Source: Sphingopyxis sp. L1A2A (GTDB lineage: Bacteria > Pseudomonadota > Alphaproteobacteria > Sphingomonadales > Sphingomonadaceae). From it: 64,000 bases of DNA. Every line of letters starts with the position of its first letter. The stretch's first letter is position 1. The stretch lies in contig NZ_SCOT01000002.1 in assembly GCF_005502465.1 (NCBI RefSeq), forward strand, positions 182,789-246,788, in the 5' to 3' direction. The notes under the pieces were generated by a model that was not told the DNA's origin, searched no databases, and was given only the letters and a program-made list of their open reading frames with translations. The position numbers and the translations under genes were made by a program. This document shows, piece by piece, positions 37,076-46,124 of this stretch.

Positions 37076-37800
37076 CCGCCCCGGCGATCGTCTGTGCGGT
37101 GCGTGCGCACGGCGAGCATGGGGCAATCCTGCGCGCGCTGACCGAGGAGGCGGGGCTGGTCGCGGGTTATGTGCGCGGCGGGCGATCGACGCGGCTGCGC
37201 CCGATCTTGATCGCGGGAAATCTGATCGCGCTCGAATTGCGTGCGCGCACCGAGGAGCAATTGGCGAGCGCCACCGCCGAGCTGCTGGCGAGCCGCGCGC
37301 CGCTGCTCGCCGAACCGCTGGCGGCGGCGGCGATCGACTGGGTGACCAGCGTCACCGCGACGATCCTGCCCGAAAGCCAGCCCTATCCGGCGCTCTATTC
37401 GGCGCTGTCGGGATTGCTCGATGCCATCGGCGTCGCGTCGTCGGCGCGGCAATGGGCGGGTGCGCTGGCCCGGTACGAGCAATTGCTGCTTGCCGAACTG
37501 GGGTTCGGAATGAACCTCGACGAATGCGTCGTGACAGGCTCGACCCAAGACCTGGGGTTTGTCAGCCCGAAATCGGGGGGGGCAGTGAGCGCGGCCGCCG
37601 CGGCAGGCTATGAAGCGCGGCTGATGCGCCTGCCGCCGTTCCTGCATGGTGCGGATGCGAACCCGTCCTTGCCCGATGTGATCGACGGACTGGTGATCAC
37701 CGGCCACTTCCTCGATCGCGACCTGCTCGACGGGCGCAACCGCGACTTGCTGTCCGTAAGGGAAAGATTGATCGATCGGCTGGGCAGGGCGGTTGCGTGA
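37063..37800 (+). CDS. recO: DNA repair protein RecO
   Basis: About 245 residues. An N-terminal OB-like domain (LTAPAIVCAVRAHGEHGAILRALTEE begins it, split here into its halves by the conserved GEHG) is followed by a helical domain and a C-terminal VSPKSGGAVS...YEARLMRLP region. RecO loads RecA with RecR at gaps. The zinc-cysteine cluster of E. coli RecO is not obvious. The only sensible start is TTG 37063 (LASLTAP), overlapping the thioesterase gene by 13 bases; longer frames read into its other frame. This start is uncertain. Confidence 0.83.
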   Translation: MASLTAPAIVCAVRAHGEHGAILRALTEEAGLVAGYVRGGRSTRLRPILIAGNLIALELRARTEEQLASATAELLASRAPLLAEPLAAAAIDWVTSVTATILPESQPYPALYSALSGLLDAIGVASSARQWAGALARYEQLLLAELGFGMNLDECVVTGSTQDLGFVSPKSGGAVSAAAAAGYEARLMRLPPFLHGADANPSLPDVIDGLVITGHFLDRDLLDGRNRDLLSVRERLIDRLGRAVA

Positions 37801-37848
37801 CGCGCCGCCGCTGTCTAAGCGGCGGGCGAGATACGAAAGGGCGACGAG

Positions 37849-38895
37849 TTGAAAATCCTGCTGCTGGCTGGTGACGGTATCGGTCCGGAGATCATGGTTG
37901 AGGCCGAAAAGGTGCTGGCCGCGCTCGCCCTTCCGGTGACGCTCGACCGCGCGCTGGTTGGCGGCGCGGCCTATGCGGCCACGGGCCATCCGCTGCCGCC
38001 CGAGACGCTGGCGAAGGCAAAAGCCGCCGATGCAATCCTGTTCGGCGCCGTCGGCGATCCGCGCTTCGACAATGTCGAGCGCCATTTGCGCCCCGAACAG
38101 GCGATATTGGGGCTGCGCGCCGAACTTGGCCTGTTTGCCAATCTCCGCCCCGCCAAAATGTTCGCCGGGCTGGAAGACAGCTCGGCGCTGCGCCCCGAAG
38201 TCGCGTCGGCGATCGACCTGCTGATCGTGCGCGAACTCAACGGCGATGTCTATTTCGGCGAGAAGGGGACGCGCACGACCGCCGATGGGCAGCGCGAAGG
38301 CTATGACATCATGGCGTATAGCGAGAACGAGGTGCGCCGCATCGCGCATGTCGCGTTCCGTGCCGCGCAGGGGCGGCGCGGGCGGCTGTGCTCGGTCGAC
38401 AAGGCGAATGTGCTGGAAACGTCGCAGCTGTGGCGCGACGTGGTGATCGAGGTCGCGGCCGACTATCCCGACGTGGCGCTCAGCCATATGTATGTCGACA
38501 ATGCCGCGATGCAGCTCGTCCGCAACCCCGGCCAGTTCGACGTCGTCGTCACCGGCAATCTGTTCGGCGACATATTGTCCGATCAGGCGTCGATGTGCGT
38601 CGGGTCGATCGGTTTGCTGGCTTCGGCCTCGCTCAGCGAAGGCACGCAGGGGCTCTACGAGCCGATCCACGGTAGCGCGCCCGATATTGCCGGGCAGGGC
38701 GTCGCCAACCCGCTCGCGATGATCCTGTCGCTGGCGATGCTGCTGCGCCATTCGGGCGGCGACGAAGCGAGCGCGGCGCGGATTGAGGGCGCGGTGGCAA
38801 AGGTGCTGAGCGACGGGTGTCGCGGCGCCGATCTGGGCGGCACCATGGGAACCACGGCGTTGGGTGACGCAGTCGTTTCGGCTTTGAACGGATAG
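37849..38895 (+). CDS. leuB: 3-isopropylmalate dehydrogenase
   Basis: A 348-residue isocitrate/isopropylmalate dehydrogenase. It has the N-terminal [58 protein letters not shown] and the C-terminal [21 protein letters not shown]. It makes 2-oxoisocaproate precursor in leucine synthesis. The start is TTG 37849, with AAAGGG upstream, an uncommon initiation codon. metZ begins five bases after the stop, giving a leucine-methionine biosynthetic pair. leuA, leuC and leuD are not in view. Confidence 0.95.
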   Translation: MKILLLAGDGIGPEIMVEAEKVLAALALPVTLDRALVGGAAYAATGHPLPPETLAKAKAADAILFGAVGDPRFDNVERHLRPEQAILGLRAELGLFANLRPAKMFAGLEDSSALRPEVASAIDLLIVRELNGDVYFGEKGTRTTADGQREGYDIMAYSENEVRRIAHVAFRAAQGRRGRLCSVDKANVLETSQLWRDVVIEVAADYPDVALSHMYVDNAAMQLVRNPGQFDVVVTGNLFGDILSDQASMCVGSIGLLASASLSEGTQGLYEPIHGSAPDIAGQGVANPLAMILSLAMLLRHSGGDEASAARIEGAVAKVLSDGCRGADLGGTMGTTALGDAVVSALNG

Positions 38896-38900
38896 ATGCA

Positions 38901-40106
38901 ATGAAAAAGACGACGGGTTTCGATCGCAACACCACCCGCCACTGGCACCCTGCAACGCAGGCGGTGCGCGGCGGCACCTGGCGCAGCGAACATGGCGAGA
39001 CGTCGGAGGCGTTGTTCCTGACGTCGGGCTATACCTATGACGACGCCGAGACAGTCGCGGCGCGCTTTGCGGGTGAAGCGCAGGGCATGACCTATTCGCG
39101 GCTCCAGAACCCGACGGTGGCGATGCTCGAAGAGCGCATCGCGCTGATGGAGGGTGCCGAGGCGTGCCGGACGCAGGCGACCGGGATGGCGGCAATGACC
39201 ACCGCGCTGCTGTGCCAGCTGTCGGCGGGCGATCATATCGTAGCGGCAAAGGCAGCGTTTGGATCGTGCCGCTGGCTGGTTGACCATCTGTGCCCGCGGT
39301 TCGGGATCGAAACGACGGTAATCGATGGGCGCGACAATGATGCCTGGGAGCGCGCGATCCAGCCGAGCACGAAAGTGTTCTTCTTTGAAACCCCGGCCAA
39401 TCCGACAATGGACATCGTCGACATGAAGCATGTCTGCGCCGTCGCCCGGGCGCATGGCATCACGTCGGTCGTCGACAATGCGTTCGCGACCGCGGTGCTG
39501 CAGCGGCCGATGGATTATGGCGCCGACGTCGTTGCCTATTCGGCGACCAAGCTGATGGAAGGGCAGGGGCGCGTCCTCGCCGGCGCGGTCTGCGGGACCG
39601 AGAAATTCATCAACGACGTGCTGTTGCCGTTCCAGCGCAACACCGGGCCGAACCTGTCGCCGTTCAACGCATGGGTGGTGCTGAAAGGCCTCGAAACGCT
39701 TGATCTACGGGCGCGGCGGCAGTCGGAAAACGCGCTGGCAGTCGGCAAGTTCGTCGAAAAGCGCGTGCCAAAGATGCTGCATCCCGGCCTCGCCAGTCAT
39801 CCGCAGCATAATCTGGCGATGAGCCAGATGGAGGCGTGCGGGCCGATCTTCTCGTTCATTCTCGAAGACCGGAAACAGGCGATGGCGCTGCTGAACGCGC
39901 TCGAACTCGTCGATATTTCAAACAATATTGGCGATTCACGCAGCCTGTGCTGTCATCCCGCCTCGACGACGCATTACGGCGTCAGCGCCGAAGCGCGCGC
40001 CGATATGGGGGTGGTCGAGGGCATGTTACGGATCAACATCGGGCTGGAGGATCCGCGCGACCTGATCGCCGATCTGGACCAGGCATTGACCAGGGTCGGG
40101 CTTTGA
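38901..40106 (+). CDS. metZ: O-succinylhomoserine sulfhydrylase (MetZ-like Cys/Met-metabolism PLP enzyme)
   Basis: A 401-residue PLP enzyme of the gamma family. It has TYSRLQNPTVAMLEERIALMEG near residue 65 (split by QNPT), the FFETPANPTMDIVD loop, and the PLP lysine K217 in YSATKLMEGQGR. In this branch the enzyme makes homocysteine from O-succinylhomoserine and sulfide. The precise acyl donor (succinyl or acetyl) is a family inference. It lies five bases after leuB. apaG follows 17 bases downstream. Confidence 0.9.
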   Translation: MKKTTGFDRNTTRHWHPATQAVRGGTWRSEHGETSEALFLTSGYTYDDAETVAARFAGEAQGMTYSRLQNPTVAMLEERIALMEGAEACRTQATGMAAMTTALLCQLSAGDHIVAAKAAFGSCRWLVDHLCPRFGIETTVIDGRDNDAWERAIQPSTKVFFFETPANPTMDIVDMKHVCAVARAHGITSVVDNAFATAVLQRPMDYGADVVAYSATKLMEGQGRVLAGAVCGTEKFINDVLLPFQRNTGPNLSPFNAWVVLKGLETLDLRARRQSENALAVGKFVEKRVPKMLHPGLASHPQHNLAMSQMEACGPIFSFILEDRKQAMALLNALELVDISNNIGDSRSLCCHPASTTHYGVSAEARADMGVVEGMLRINIGLEDPRDLIADLDQALTRVGL

Positions 40107-40123
40107 GCGACCTTGGCCGCGTG

Positions 40124-40525
40124 ATGATCGACTCCTTCTTCCCCTTCGCGGCGACCACCGGACCCGTCACCGTGCGCGTGTCGGTCAGCTATCTGCCCGA
40201 ACAGTCGCACCCGGCGCTCGGGCGCTGGTTTTGGGCCTATCATGTCCGGATCGAGAATCACGGGGACGTCGCGGTCCAGTTGATCAGCCGTCACTGGCGG
40301 ATCAGCGATGGGCGCGGCCAGATCAGCGAAGTCGAGGGTGAGGGCGTCGTCGGCGAACAGCCGCTGATCGCACCCGGCGGCGCTTACGATTATGTCTCGG
40401 GATGCCCGCTCCCGACCCCCGAAGGGTCGATGGTCGGGAGTTACACGATGGAAGTCGGCGATGGGTCGCAGATGCTGATCGCTATCCCACATTTCCCGCT
40501 CGTGGCACCTGCGACCGCGGCATGA
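40124..40525 (+). CDS. apaG: ApaG domain protein
   Basis: A 133-residue fibronectin-type beta-sandwich. It has VRVSVSYLPEQSHPALGRWFWAYHVRIEN (split at the conserved EQS and YHV), LISRHWRISDG, VVGEQPLIAPGGAYDYVSG and MVGSYTMEV. ApaG is widespread, of uncertain function, and possibly a binding module. ATG 40124 gives the usual length; TTG 40103, overlapping the metZ stop, is a possible alternative. The stop overlaps the start of the LysR gene by four bases (ATGA). Confidence 0.88.
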   Translation: MIDSFFPFAATTGPVTVRVSVSYLPEQSHPALGRWFWAYHVRIENHGDVAVQLISRHWRISDGRGQISEVEGEGVVGEQPLIAPGGAYDYVSGCPLPTPEGSMVGSYTMEVGDGSQMLIAIPHFPLVAPATAA

Positions 40526-41313
40526 AGCGCACCCATCTGCCGCTGAACGCCTTGCGCGTGTTCGACGCCGCGGCCCGGCACCTCAGCTTCACGCGTGCTG
40601 CCGACGAGCTGGCGGTGACCCCCGCCGCGGTCGGGCAACAGATCCGCGCGCTCGAAGACATGCTGGGCGTGGTGTTGTTCCGCCGGACGCCGAAGGGGCT
40701 GGAGCTGACGGGCGAGGCCGATGCGGGACTGGACGCGCTGCGGCAGGGCTTCCTGCAATTCGAAGAATCGGTGCGCGCGATGCAGGCGGGGCAATCGTCG
40801 CAGTCGCTGACGATCGCCGCGCCGCGCGACCTCACCGCCAAATGGCTCGCGCCGCGGCTGGCGCGCTACAGCCAGCAGGCGCCCGACGTGAGATTCACGT
40901 TGGTGTCGGCCGATGGCGGCATCGACTTTACCGAGGCCAATCTGGATCTCGCGATTTTCTGGTCCGACGGTGTCGGTGACCATGAAGGCGTGGCGCTTTC
41001 TGAGCCGCTGATGGTGACCGTCGCCGGTCCGGGCAGCGCCAGCGATACGCGGATTGCCTGGCCGGGCTGCCCGGTCGCCGACGGCGAACCCGCGCTGCGG
41101 CTGGGCGATGCGGGGCTCGCGATCGACGCCGCGGCCAACGGGCTGGGCCATGCAAATGTCCCCGCGATGCTGGCCGAGGCCGACATTGCGGCGGGGCGGG
41201 TGCGGCAGATCGGCGAATTTGTTGCGGTGAAGCGCGGTTACTGGCTGGTCGCCCCAACCCCGCAATGGCGGCAGGCAAAGGTCAAGGCGCTGGTCGCCGC
41301 GTTGACGGCGTAA
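40522..41313 (+). CDS. LysR-family transcriptional regulator (GcvA-like)
   Basis: A 263-residue regulator. A winged helix-turn-helix is at about 5-65 (LPLNALRVFDAAARHLSFTRAADELAVTP, where A-A-x-E-L-x-V-T-P is the recognition helix region). A periplasmic-binding-like effector domain follows, ending WLVAPTP. The target and effector are unknown. GcvA-type regulators of glycine cleavage share the N-terminal motif. It is translationally coupled to apaG and closes the leuB-metZ-apaG series. It is convergent with the serine hydrolase gene. Confidence 0.88.
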   Translation: MKRTHLPLNALRVFDAAARHLSFTRAADELAVTPAAVGQQIRALEDMLGVVLFRRTPKGLELTGEADAGLDALRQGFLQFEESVRAMQAGQSSQSLTIAAPRDLTAKWLAPRLARYSQQAPDVRFTLVSADGGIDFTEANLDLAIFWSDGVGDHEGVALSEPLMVTVAGPGSASDTRIAWPGCPVADGEPALRLGDAGLAIDAAANGLGHANVPAMLAEADIAAGRVRQIGEFVAVKRGYWLVAPTPQWRQAKVKALVAALTA

Positions 41314-41331
41314 ACATCGCGGCGCAGGCGG

Positions 41332-42642
41332 CTATTTCGCCGCCAGCGCCAGCAATCGCGTGACCAGCCCGACGAACGTTTCGGTCGCGACCGGCGCCGT
41401 GGGATTGTTCCAGCTCGCGGTGACGACGAACCATTTGCCGTCGGACTTGCGCTGACCGAGCAGGCTCATCGAAATCACGCCAAGTTCGGACCCACCCTTG
41501 TAGCCGAGCCACGTCCAATCCTTGGTTGCGCCCGGGTTCACGCCGGGATTGATCGCCATTGCCGACATCGCGGTGGGCGAATTGCGGTTGCGCAGGTCGA
41601 TCATCAACCGCGCGACATCGTTGGGGCTGGCGAACCATTCGAGACTGTCGATAAAGCGCGGGCCGCCCGCAAAGCTCACGCCGTCAACATTGGCGAGCGT
41701 CAGGCGGTTCTGGTTCGCCTCGATCAGCTTGCGCTGCGCCGCGTCGTCGCCCGCGATAAAGGCAGCGCGCTCGCTTTCAAAGTTGTTTCCTTTAAGGGTA
41801 AAGGCCTCGACCGTGGTCAGAAAGGGGATGTTGCGCGACGGCGCGCTATGTCCTGCGGCGCGCATCCGCGCTTCAATCGGCTCGCGCCCGAGTAGATGAA
41901 TCAGTGTGTCGGTCGCGCTGTTGTCGCTGACCGAAATCATCCAGTTGGCCAGGCTTTGCAGCGTTACCGGGGTGTTCTTCGGCCAGTTCGCGGTGCCCAT
42001 CGACGAAAAACTGAGGTGCGACAACGGCACAACGTCGGACCAGTGCCGTTTTCCAGCCGCCACTTGTGCCGCCAGTTCGTCGAGGACGTAAAGTTTGAAT
42101 GTCGAACCGACGGCAAACTGCCGGTCGACGTTTGCTGCGGCGAGGGGACGGACTGTGTTTCCGTCCAGTTCGGCGACGAGGAAACCGCTCGATCCTGGCA
42201 GCGTAGCGATTTCAGCAGCGACCTTGTCGAAACTGTCATCGGCCATCTCGAAGCCGGTCAGGCGCAGGCCGATCACGCGGGCGTCGGCATCCGTACCGAC
42301 GTCAAGCAGCACCGCCGCAACGCCCTTTTCAAAGCGTAGCGACAGCGACCCCGAGCGGTCATTAGTCGAAACCGCCTTTTCGACCGCAACCGGCTTGCCA
42401 TATCGCATGATCAGGCTGGCGGTCATCGCCCTGAACTCCGTTTCTGGCAGCGCGGCTTGGAATGTGGGGGTGAAATAGTCGGCAAAGGCGATCTTGCCGT
42501 CCAGCATGGCAACCAGCTCCGCCGCGCGCTGCTCGAACGCCGTCGTCGTCGGGGCCGCCGTTTCGGGCGACTGCGACGCGGCGGCGAGCGTCGGCAGCGA
42601 CAGGACGATGAAAAGCGCGGCTAGGGCGGTTTTACGGATCAT
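41332..42642 (-). CDS. Exported serine hydrolase of the beta-lactamase/PBP superfamily
   Basis: A 436-residue periplasmic protein: signal peptide 1-22, an N-terminal extra domain (to about 165), then a penicillin-recognising fold with S180-T-F-K183 (SxxK), S239-D-N and K382-G-G-S (the KTG box). The class A omega-loop Glu (ExxLN) is not obvious, so it may be an esterase- or carboxypeptidase-like relative and not a beta-lactamase. The N-terminal domain resembles none I can name. It is downstream of parE on the same strand, separated by 33 bases. Confidence 0.75.
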   Translation of the reverse strand: MIRKTALAALFIVLSLPTLAAASQSPETAAPTTTAFEQRAAELVAMLDGKIAFADYFTPTFQAALPETEFRAMTASLIMRYGKPVAVEKAVSTNDRSGSLSLRFEKGVAAVLLDVGTDADARVIGLRLTGFEMADDSFDKVAAEIATLPGSSGFLVAELDGNTVRPLAAANVDRQFAVGSTFKLYVLDELAAQVAAGKRHWSDVVPLSHLSFSSMGTANWPKNTPVTLQSLANWMISVSDNSATDTLIHLLGREPIEARMRAAGHSAPSRNIPFLTTVEAFTLKGNNFESERAAFIAGDDAAQRKLIEANQNRLTLANVDGVSFAGGPRFIDSLEWFASPNDVARLMIDLRNRNSPTAMSAMAINPGVNPGATKDWTWLGYKGGSELGVISMSLLGQRKSDGKWFVVTASWNNPTAPVATETFVGLVTRLLALAAK

Positions 42643-42675
42643 CGAAACCCTTTCGATCAGGTGACCCCGCGCGCG

Positions 42676-44655
42676 CTACGCGTCGATCGCCGCCTCGTCG
42701 AGCGTCGCGGCGTTGGCCTGGATGAACTGGAACCGGTGTTCGGGATGCTTGCCCATCAGCCGGTCGACCAGATCCTTGACCAGATGCCGCTCTTCATATT
42801 CCTGCGGCAAGGTGACGCGCAGCATCGAGCGCGTCGCCGGGTCCATCGTCGTTTCCTTGAGCTGGTTCGGGTTCATTTCTCCCAACCCCTTGAAACGGCC
42901 GACATCGACCTTCTTGCCCTTGAATTGCTTGGCTTCTATCTCAGCCCGATGCGCATCGTCGCGGGCGTACACCGATGTGTTGCCCGACGTGATACGATAG
43001 AGCGGCGGCTGCGCGAGATAGACGTGACCGCGGCGCACGATGTCGGGCATTTCCTGAAAGAAGAAGGTCATCAGCAGGGTCGCAATGTGCGCCCCGTCGA
43101 CGTCGGCGTCGGTCATGATGACGATTTTTTCGTAGCGCAGCCGGTCGGCATCGCAATCCTTGCGCATCCCGCAGCCCAGGGCGAGCGCGAGGTCGGCGAT
43201 TTCCTGATTGGCGCGGATCTTGTCGTTGCTGGCGCTGGCGACGTTCAATATCTTGCCGCGGATCGGCAGGATCGCCTGCGTCTTGCGGTTACGCGCCTGC
43301 TTGGCGCTGCCGCCGGCGCTGTCGCCTTCAACGATAAACAATTCCGTGCCTTCGGGGCCGTGGTTCGCACAGTCTGTGAGCTTGCCGGGCAGACGCAGCT
43401 TGCGGCCGCTGGTCGCGGTCTTGCGTTTGACTTCGCGTTCGGCCTTGCGCTTCAGCCGCTCGTCCATGCGGTCGAGGATCAGGCCGAGCAAAGCGCGGCC
43501 GCGGTCCATATTGTCCGACAGGAAATGGTCGAAATGGTCGCGCACCGCATTTTCGACGAGGCGGGTGGCTTCGGGGCTCGACAGACGATCCTTGGTCTGG
43601 CTCTGGAACTGCGGGTCGCGGATAAACACCGACAGCATCATCTCGCCGCCGTTGAACACGTCCTCGGCGGTGATCTGTGCGGCTTTTTTTTGCCCGATCA
43701 GCTCGCCGAAACCGCGCAAACCCTTGGTCAGCGCCGAACGCAGCCCGGCCTCGTGGGTGCCGCCGGCGGGGGTCGGGATGGTGTTGCAATACCAGCTATA
43801 ACTGCCATCGGACCACAAGGGCCAGGCGATCGCCCATTCGGCGCGGCCCTGATCGCCCGGGAAATCCTGGCGGCCGATAAACGGTTCGGCCGTGGCACAG
43901 TCGCGGGTGCCGATCTGTTCCTTCAGATGGTCGGCAAGGCCGCCGGGAAACTGGAAGCTCGCCTCGGCTGGCGTGTCGTCGCCGATCAGTTCGGGGGCGC
44001 ATTTCCAGCGGATTTCGACACCCGCGAACAAATAGGCCTTTGACCGCGCCATGCGATAGAGGCGCTGCGGCTTGAAGCGGCCATGATCGCCAAAGATTTC
44101 GGGATCGGGGACGAACGATACGCTGGTGCCGCGGCGGTTGGGAGTGGGGCCAAGTTCTTCGAGCCCGCCAACGGGGGTGCCGCGCGCGAAACGCTGGCGA
44201 TAAAGCAATTTGCTGCGCGCCACCTCGATCTCGGTGTCGATCGACAGCGCGTTGACGACACTGATCCCGACGCCGTGCAGACCGCCCGACGTTGCATAGG
44301 CCTTGCCCTCGAACTTGCCGCCCGAATGGAGGGTGGTCATGATGACCTCGAGCGCCGATTTGCCGGGAAATTTGGGATGCGGGTCGATTGGGATGCCGCG
44401 GCCATTGTCGGTGACGGTCAGCCGGTTGCCGACGTCGAGCGTCACTTCGATGCGGTTGGCATGGCCCGCCACCGCCTCGTCCATGCTGTTGTCGATAACT
44501 TCGGCGGCCAGGTGATGCAGGGCGCGTTCGTCGGTGCCGCCGATATACATGCCAGGCCGCCGCCGGACGGGCTCCAGCCCCTCCAGCACCTCGATCTGCG
44601 AAGCATTATAGCTCTCGGTGGCCGGGGTCGCGGCGTCGAACAAATCGTGACTCAT
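42676..44655 (-). CDS. parE: DNA topoisomerase IV subunit B
   Basis: A 659-residue GHKL ATPase/TOPRIM enzyme. It has EVIDNSMDEA, DNGRGIP, and LHGVGISVVNAL in the ATPase part; EGDSAGGSAKQARNRKTQAI (TOPRIM); DADVDGAHI; and a C-terminal GRFKGLGEMNP. The shorter length and short C terminus favour ParE over GyrB. It pairs with ParC to decatenate chromosomes. ATG 44655 (MSHDLFDA) is used; an extra 12 residues upstream are not supported. It is divergent from the outer-membrane protein gene. Confidence 0.92.
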   Translation of the reverse strand: MSHDLFDAATPATESYNASQIEVLEGLEPVRRRPGMYIGGTDERALHHLAAEVIDNSMDEAVAGHANRIEVTLDVGNRLTVTDNGRGIPIDPHPKFPGKSALEVIMTTLHSGGKFEGKAYATSGGLHGVGISVVNALSIDTEIEVARSKLLYRQRFARGTPVGGLEELGPTPNRRGTSVSFVPDPEIFGDHGRFKPQRLYRMARSKAYLFAGVEIRWKCAPELIGDDTPAEASFQFPGGLADHLKEQIGTRDCATAEPFIGRQDFPGDQGRAEWAIAWPLWSDGSYSWYCNTIPTPAGGTHEAGLRSALTKGLRGFGELIGQKKAAQITAEDVFNGGEMMLSVFIRDPQFQSQTKDRLSSPEATRLVENAVRDHFDHFLSDNMDRGRALLGLILDRMDERLKRKAEREVKRKTATSGRKLRLPGKLTDCANHGPEGTELFIVEGDSAGGSAKQARNRKTQAILPIRGKILNVASASNDKIRANQEIADLALALGCGMRKDCDADRLRYEKIVIMTDADVDGAHIATLLMTFFFQEMPDIVRRGHVYLAQPPLYRITSGNTSVYARDDAHRAEIEAKQFKGKKVDVGRFKGLGEMNPNQLKETTMDPATRSMLRVTLPQEYEERHLVKDLVDRLMGKHPEHRFQFIQANAATLDEAAIDA

Positions 44656-44756
44656 GTCCTGGCTATAGGGGGCGGCAAAGCGCGCTGGCAAGCGCGGTTT
44701 TCGGGCGGCGGGCGCAGCGCGCGAAAACTCGTTTCGTCGAATTTATCATTGGATAC

Positions 44757-44782
44757 GGAACATTAGAGCCGCCGCTGACGTT
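44757..44782 (+). promoter_or_regulatory. EcfG-type (general stress response) promoter upstream of the barrel protein gene
   Basis: GGAAC (44757-44761), 17 bases, then CGTT (44779-44782). This fits the consensus GGAAC-N16/17-CGTT recognised by the alphaproteobacterial general stress sigma factor EcfG. The start codon lies 42 bases downstream. Two copies of CCGCTGACG (44772-44780 and 44786-44794) overlap and follow it. The match is seen; control by EcfG is inferred. Confidence 0.6.
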
Positions 44783-44824
44783 TAGCCGCTGACGCAAAGT
44801 CAGAAAAAAAGTGGAGCAACCAAT

Positions 44825-45658
44825 ATGAAACTCGCCTCTCTCCTCGTCGCTTCGGCGGCTTCGATGCTCGCCGTGCCGGCGATGGCCCAGGATGGCCGTG
44901 ACACCTCGCAGGATTTCGACGGCCCCTATATCAGCATCGGCGGCGGCGGCACGCTGCAAGGCAACGACCGCGGCGAAACCGTGGTGTTTGATACCAACCG
45001 CGACGGCACCTATGGCGATCAGGTGACCACCGTTGGCGGCGCTAACGCGTTCTCGACCGGTTTCTGTAACGGTGCGGCGACGAGCAGCGCCAACCGCGAC
45101 TGCCGCAACGACAAGGACGGTCCTGAATATTTCGCGCGTCTGGGTTTCGACAAGCGGATGGGCAATTTTGTCCTCGGCGCCGTTGTCGAGGGCGGCCGCA
45201 GCGTAGCGCGGGACAGCGTCTCGGCTTTCTCGACCACCCCGGCAAGCTATACGTTCAGTCGTGAAGCCGATTATCAGGCCAGTGCACGCCTGCGTGCCGG
45301 TTACACGCCCGGTGGCGGCGCCCTGTTCTATGTGACCGGTGGCGGCGCCTATGCCCGCCTCGACAACCGTTTCTCGACCAGCAACGGCGCCAACAGCTTT
45401 GCCGACAACGGCAAGACCAACGGTTGGGGCTACACCGCGGGTGGCGGCGCCGAAGTGATGGTGACCAACAATATCGCGGTCGGCCTCGAGTATCTTTATA
45501 CCGACATCAAGGATGATGATTTTGTCGTCAATGTTGGCCCGGGTACCGCGCCGCCGACCAACCCGTTCCTGCTGAACGGTGGCGGGACCGATATGAAGCG
45601 CAGCAGCGACAATTTCCGCACCCACAGTGTGCGCGGGACGCTGAGCTTCCGCTTCTAA
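44825..45658 (+). CDS. Outer-membrane beta-barrel protein (OmpA/OmpX-like, porin-type)
   Basis: A 277-residue protein with signal peptide 1-21 (ending VPAMA) and alternating hydrophobic strands. The strands end with aromatic residues (YISIGGGG, VLGAVVEGG, ARLRAGYTP, AVGLEYLYTD). The last strand is TLSFRF, ending in the phenylalanine required by the BAM complex. It probably forms an 8-strand barrel of the Omp_b-brl class. No ligand can be guessed. Ribosome site GGAG precedes ATG 44825. An EcfG-type promoter is at 44757-44782, and a terminator follows the stop. Confidence 0.85.
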   Translation: MKLASLLVASAASMLAVPAMAQDGRDTSQDFDGPYISIGGGGTLQGNDRGETVVFDTNRDGTYGDQVTTVGGANAFSTGFCNGAATSSANRDCRNDKDGPEYFARLGFDKRMGNFVLGAVVEGGRSVARDSVSAFSTTPASYTFSREADYQASARLRAGYTPGGGALFYVTGGGAYARLDNRFSTSNGANSFADNGKTNGWGYTAGGGAEVMVTNNIAVGLEYLYTDIKDDDFVVNVGPGTAPPTNPFLLNGGGTDMKRSSDNFRTHSVRGTLSFRF

Positions 45659-45680
45659 ATTCTGTTGAAAGCAGAAATCG

Positions 45681-45713
45681 AAAGGCGTCGGATCGCAAGA
45701 TCCGGCGCCTTTT
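45681..45713. terminator. Bidirectional terminator between the barrel protein gene and the thioesterase
   Basis: Stem AAAGGCGTCGGATC / GATCCGGCGCCTTTT with a GCAA tetraloop; A-run on one side, T-run on the other, between convergent genes. The wobble pair at T/G is tolerated. Confidence 0.85.
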
Positions 45714-45715
45714 GG

Positions 45716-46114
45716 CTATTGGGCGGTCGGGGCCGCGAAAATCGCGAAATTGCCGTTGGCGCTGCTGACCAGGCGGCCGTCCTGATACAGCTTGGCGTCG
45801 ATATTGGCGACGCGCTTGCCGCGGTGCAGGACCGCGGCTTCGCAGGTCAGCCGCCCTTCGCCGACGCGAACATGATAGTTGAACTTGATTTCCAGCGTCG
45901 CACACCATTGATCGGCGCCCAGCAGGCTGCTCAGCGCCCCGCCCATCGCGGTGTCGGCCAGCGAATAAGCGACGCCGCCATGCGCGGCGCCCTGTGGGCT
46001 GAAATGCCGCTCGCGCTCGACGTCGATCGCCATGACACAACGCCCGCCGCCGCGTTCGACCATTTGCAGGCCGAGCGCGCGCGCGAATTCAAACTCCTGC
46101 ACGAACGGCTTCAC
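45716..46114 (-). CDS. PaaI-family hot-dog thioesterase
   Basis: About 132 residues. GTG 46114 (VKPFVQEFEF) is chosen, with a TTAGGG ribosome-like site upstream; it lies just past the gcrA stop. The core has GAAHGGVAYSLADTAMGGAL (hot-dog motif) and TLEIKFNYHVRVGEGRL. It likely hydrolyses acyl- or aryl-CoA. The long frame reaching 46276 reads backward through gcrA and is not real. It is the second PaaI-type gene of the window and not closely similar to the one at 36.7 kb. Confidence 0.8.
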   Translation of the reverse strand: MKPFVQEFEFARALGLQMVERGGGRCVMAIDVERERHFSPQGAAHGGVAYSLADTAMGGALSSLLGADQWCATLEIKFNYHVRVGEGRLTCEAAVLHRGKRVANIDAKLYQDGRLVSSANGNFAIFAAPTAQ

Positions 46115-46124
46115 CGAACGCGCC

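Noticed and set aside
36589..39408. 939-residue open frame on the minus strand, opposite the thioesterase, recO and leuB genes
   Set aside because: It lies wholly antisense to well-recognised genes and has the arginine/glutamine/glycine-rich composition of a GC-shadow frame.
41332..42642. Antibiotic-resistance beta-lactamase
   Set aside because: SxxK, SDN and KGG boxes are present but the omega-loop glutamate is not apparent and the N-terminal domain is unusual, so resistance is not supported.
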